A stretch of DNA of 6,049 nt from Bacteroidales bacterium UBA6360 (GTDB lineage Bacteria; Bacteroidota; Bacteroidia; Bacteroidales; UBA932). The notes under the pieces are model-generated. The model did not search any database. It was given only the letters and a program-made list of their open reading frames with translations, and was not told the origin of the DNA. A program made the translations under genes and the position numbers. This document shows, piece by piece, positions 5,997 through 6,049 of the stretch. Within the stretch, counting starts at the first letter, position 1. Each line of letters opens with the position of its first letter. The stretch covers positions 1-6,049 of the forward strand of contig DJRM01000052.1 in the NCBI GenBank assembly GCA_002440085.1, read 5' to 3'.

Positions 5997-6049
5997 GGGG
6001 CGCCTAAAAAGCGGCCTGCGGCGTTGAATGTCTTGTCAAAATCCTCACA
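5997..6049 (-). repeat. Palindromic interspersed element, copy C (partial, inverted relative to A and B)
   Basis: Read on the minus strand, these bases are TGTGAGGATTTTGACAAGAC then ATTCAACGCCGCAGGCCGC then TTTTTAGGCGCCCC. They align with the right half of copy A at TGTGAGGATTT, CAA, CAACGC, GCAG, CCG, TTTTTA and CGCCCC, with the same spacing. Only half the element is inside the window. The GGGGCG end lies 13 bases upstream of the yidC start codon, so the element would be in the yidC leader, or between yidC and its upstream neighbour if they are co-transcribed. Confidence 0.75.

Overview
The window looks like chromosomal core sequence from a Bacteroidota member, most likely order Bacteroidales; I cannot name the genus. 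The reasons are the surE-lpxB gene pair, a long Bacteroidetes-style YidC (627 residues, with a large periplasmic domain and Lys in place of the conserved TM2 Arg), promoter-like boxes of the Bacteroidetes form TAnnTTTG, and weak or absent Shine-Dalgarno sequences. All five protein genes are recognisable housekeeping genes. I found no tRNA or rRNA gene, CRISPR array, integrase or transposase.

Layout. (1) 1-701, minus: the N-terminal two thirds of glyceraldehyde-3-phosphate dehydrogenase (gapA), cut by the window edge. (2) 702-895: an AT-rich divergent promoter region, with -7-type boxes for gapA (834-841) and surE (866-873) only 24 bases apart. (3) 896-3049, plus: surE (nucleotidase) and lpxB (lipid A disaccharide synthase), separated by 51 bases that hold a degenerate interspersed-repeat fragment. 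LpxB carries an extra segment of about 33 residues, whose DNA (1925-2023) is a chain of alternating inverted repeats. (4) 3080-3206: repeat copy A, between the convergent ends of lpxB and yggS. (5) 3192-3866, minus: a YggS/PROSC-family PLP-binding protein. (6) 3867-3979: a spacer with little recognisable content, then repeat copy B at 3980-4107. (7) 4100-5983, minus: yidC, the membrane protein insertase. (8) 5997-6049: part of a third repeat copy, C, in the opposite orientation and leaving the window.

The genes share an envelope theme rather than a single pathway. LpxB makes the lipid A disaccharide, YidC inserts inner-membrane proteins, SurE and GapA are central metabolism, and YggS is involved in PLP homeostasis.

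The most interesting content is non-coding. Copies A and B are an approximately 127-base, nearly palindromic element. Their conserved core is CAACC-loop-GGTTG followed by TGAGGATTT. Their stems differ in sequence but stay paired through compensatory changes, and the outer arm of each lies inside the last codons of the adjacent gene. Copy C matches the same half-element next to the yidC start. This looks like a structured interspersed repeat family that may act as a transcription terminator or RNA-processing hairpin at gene ends.
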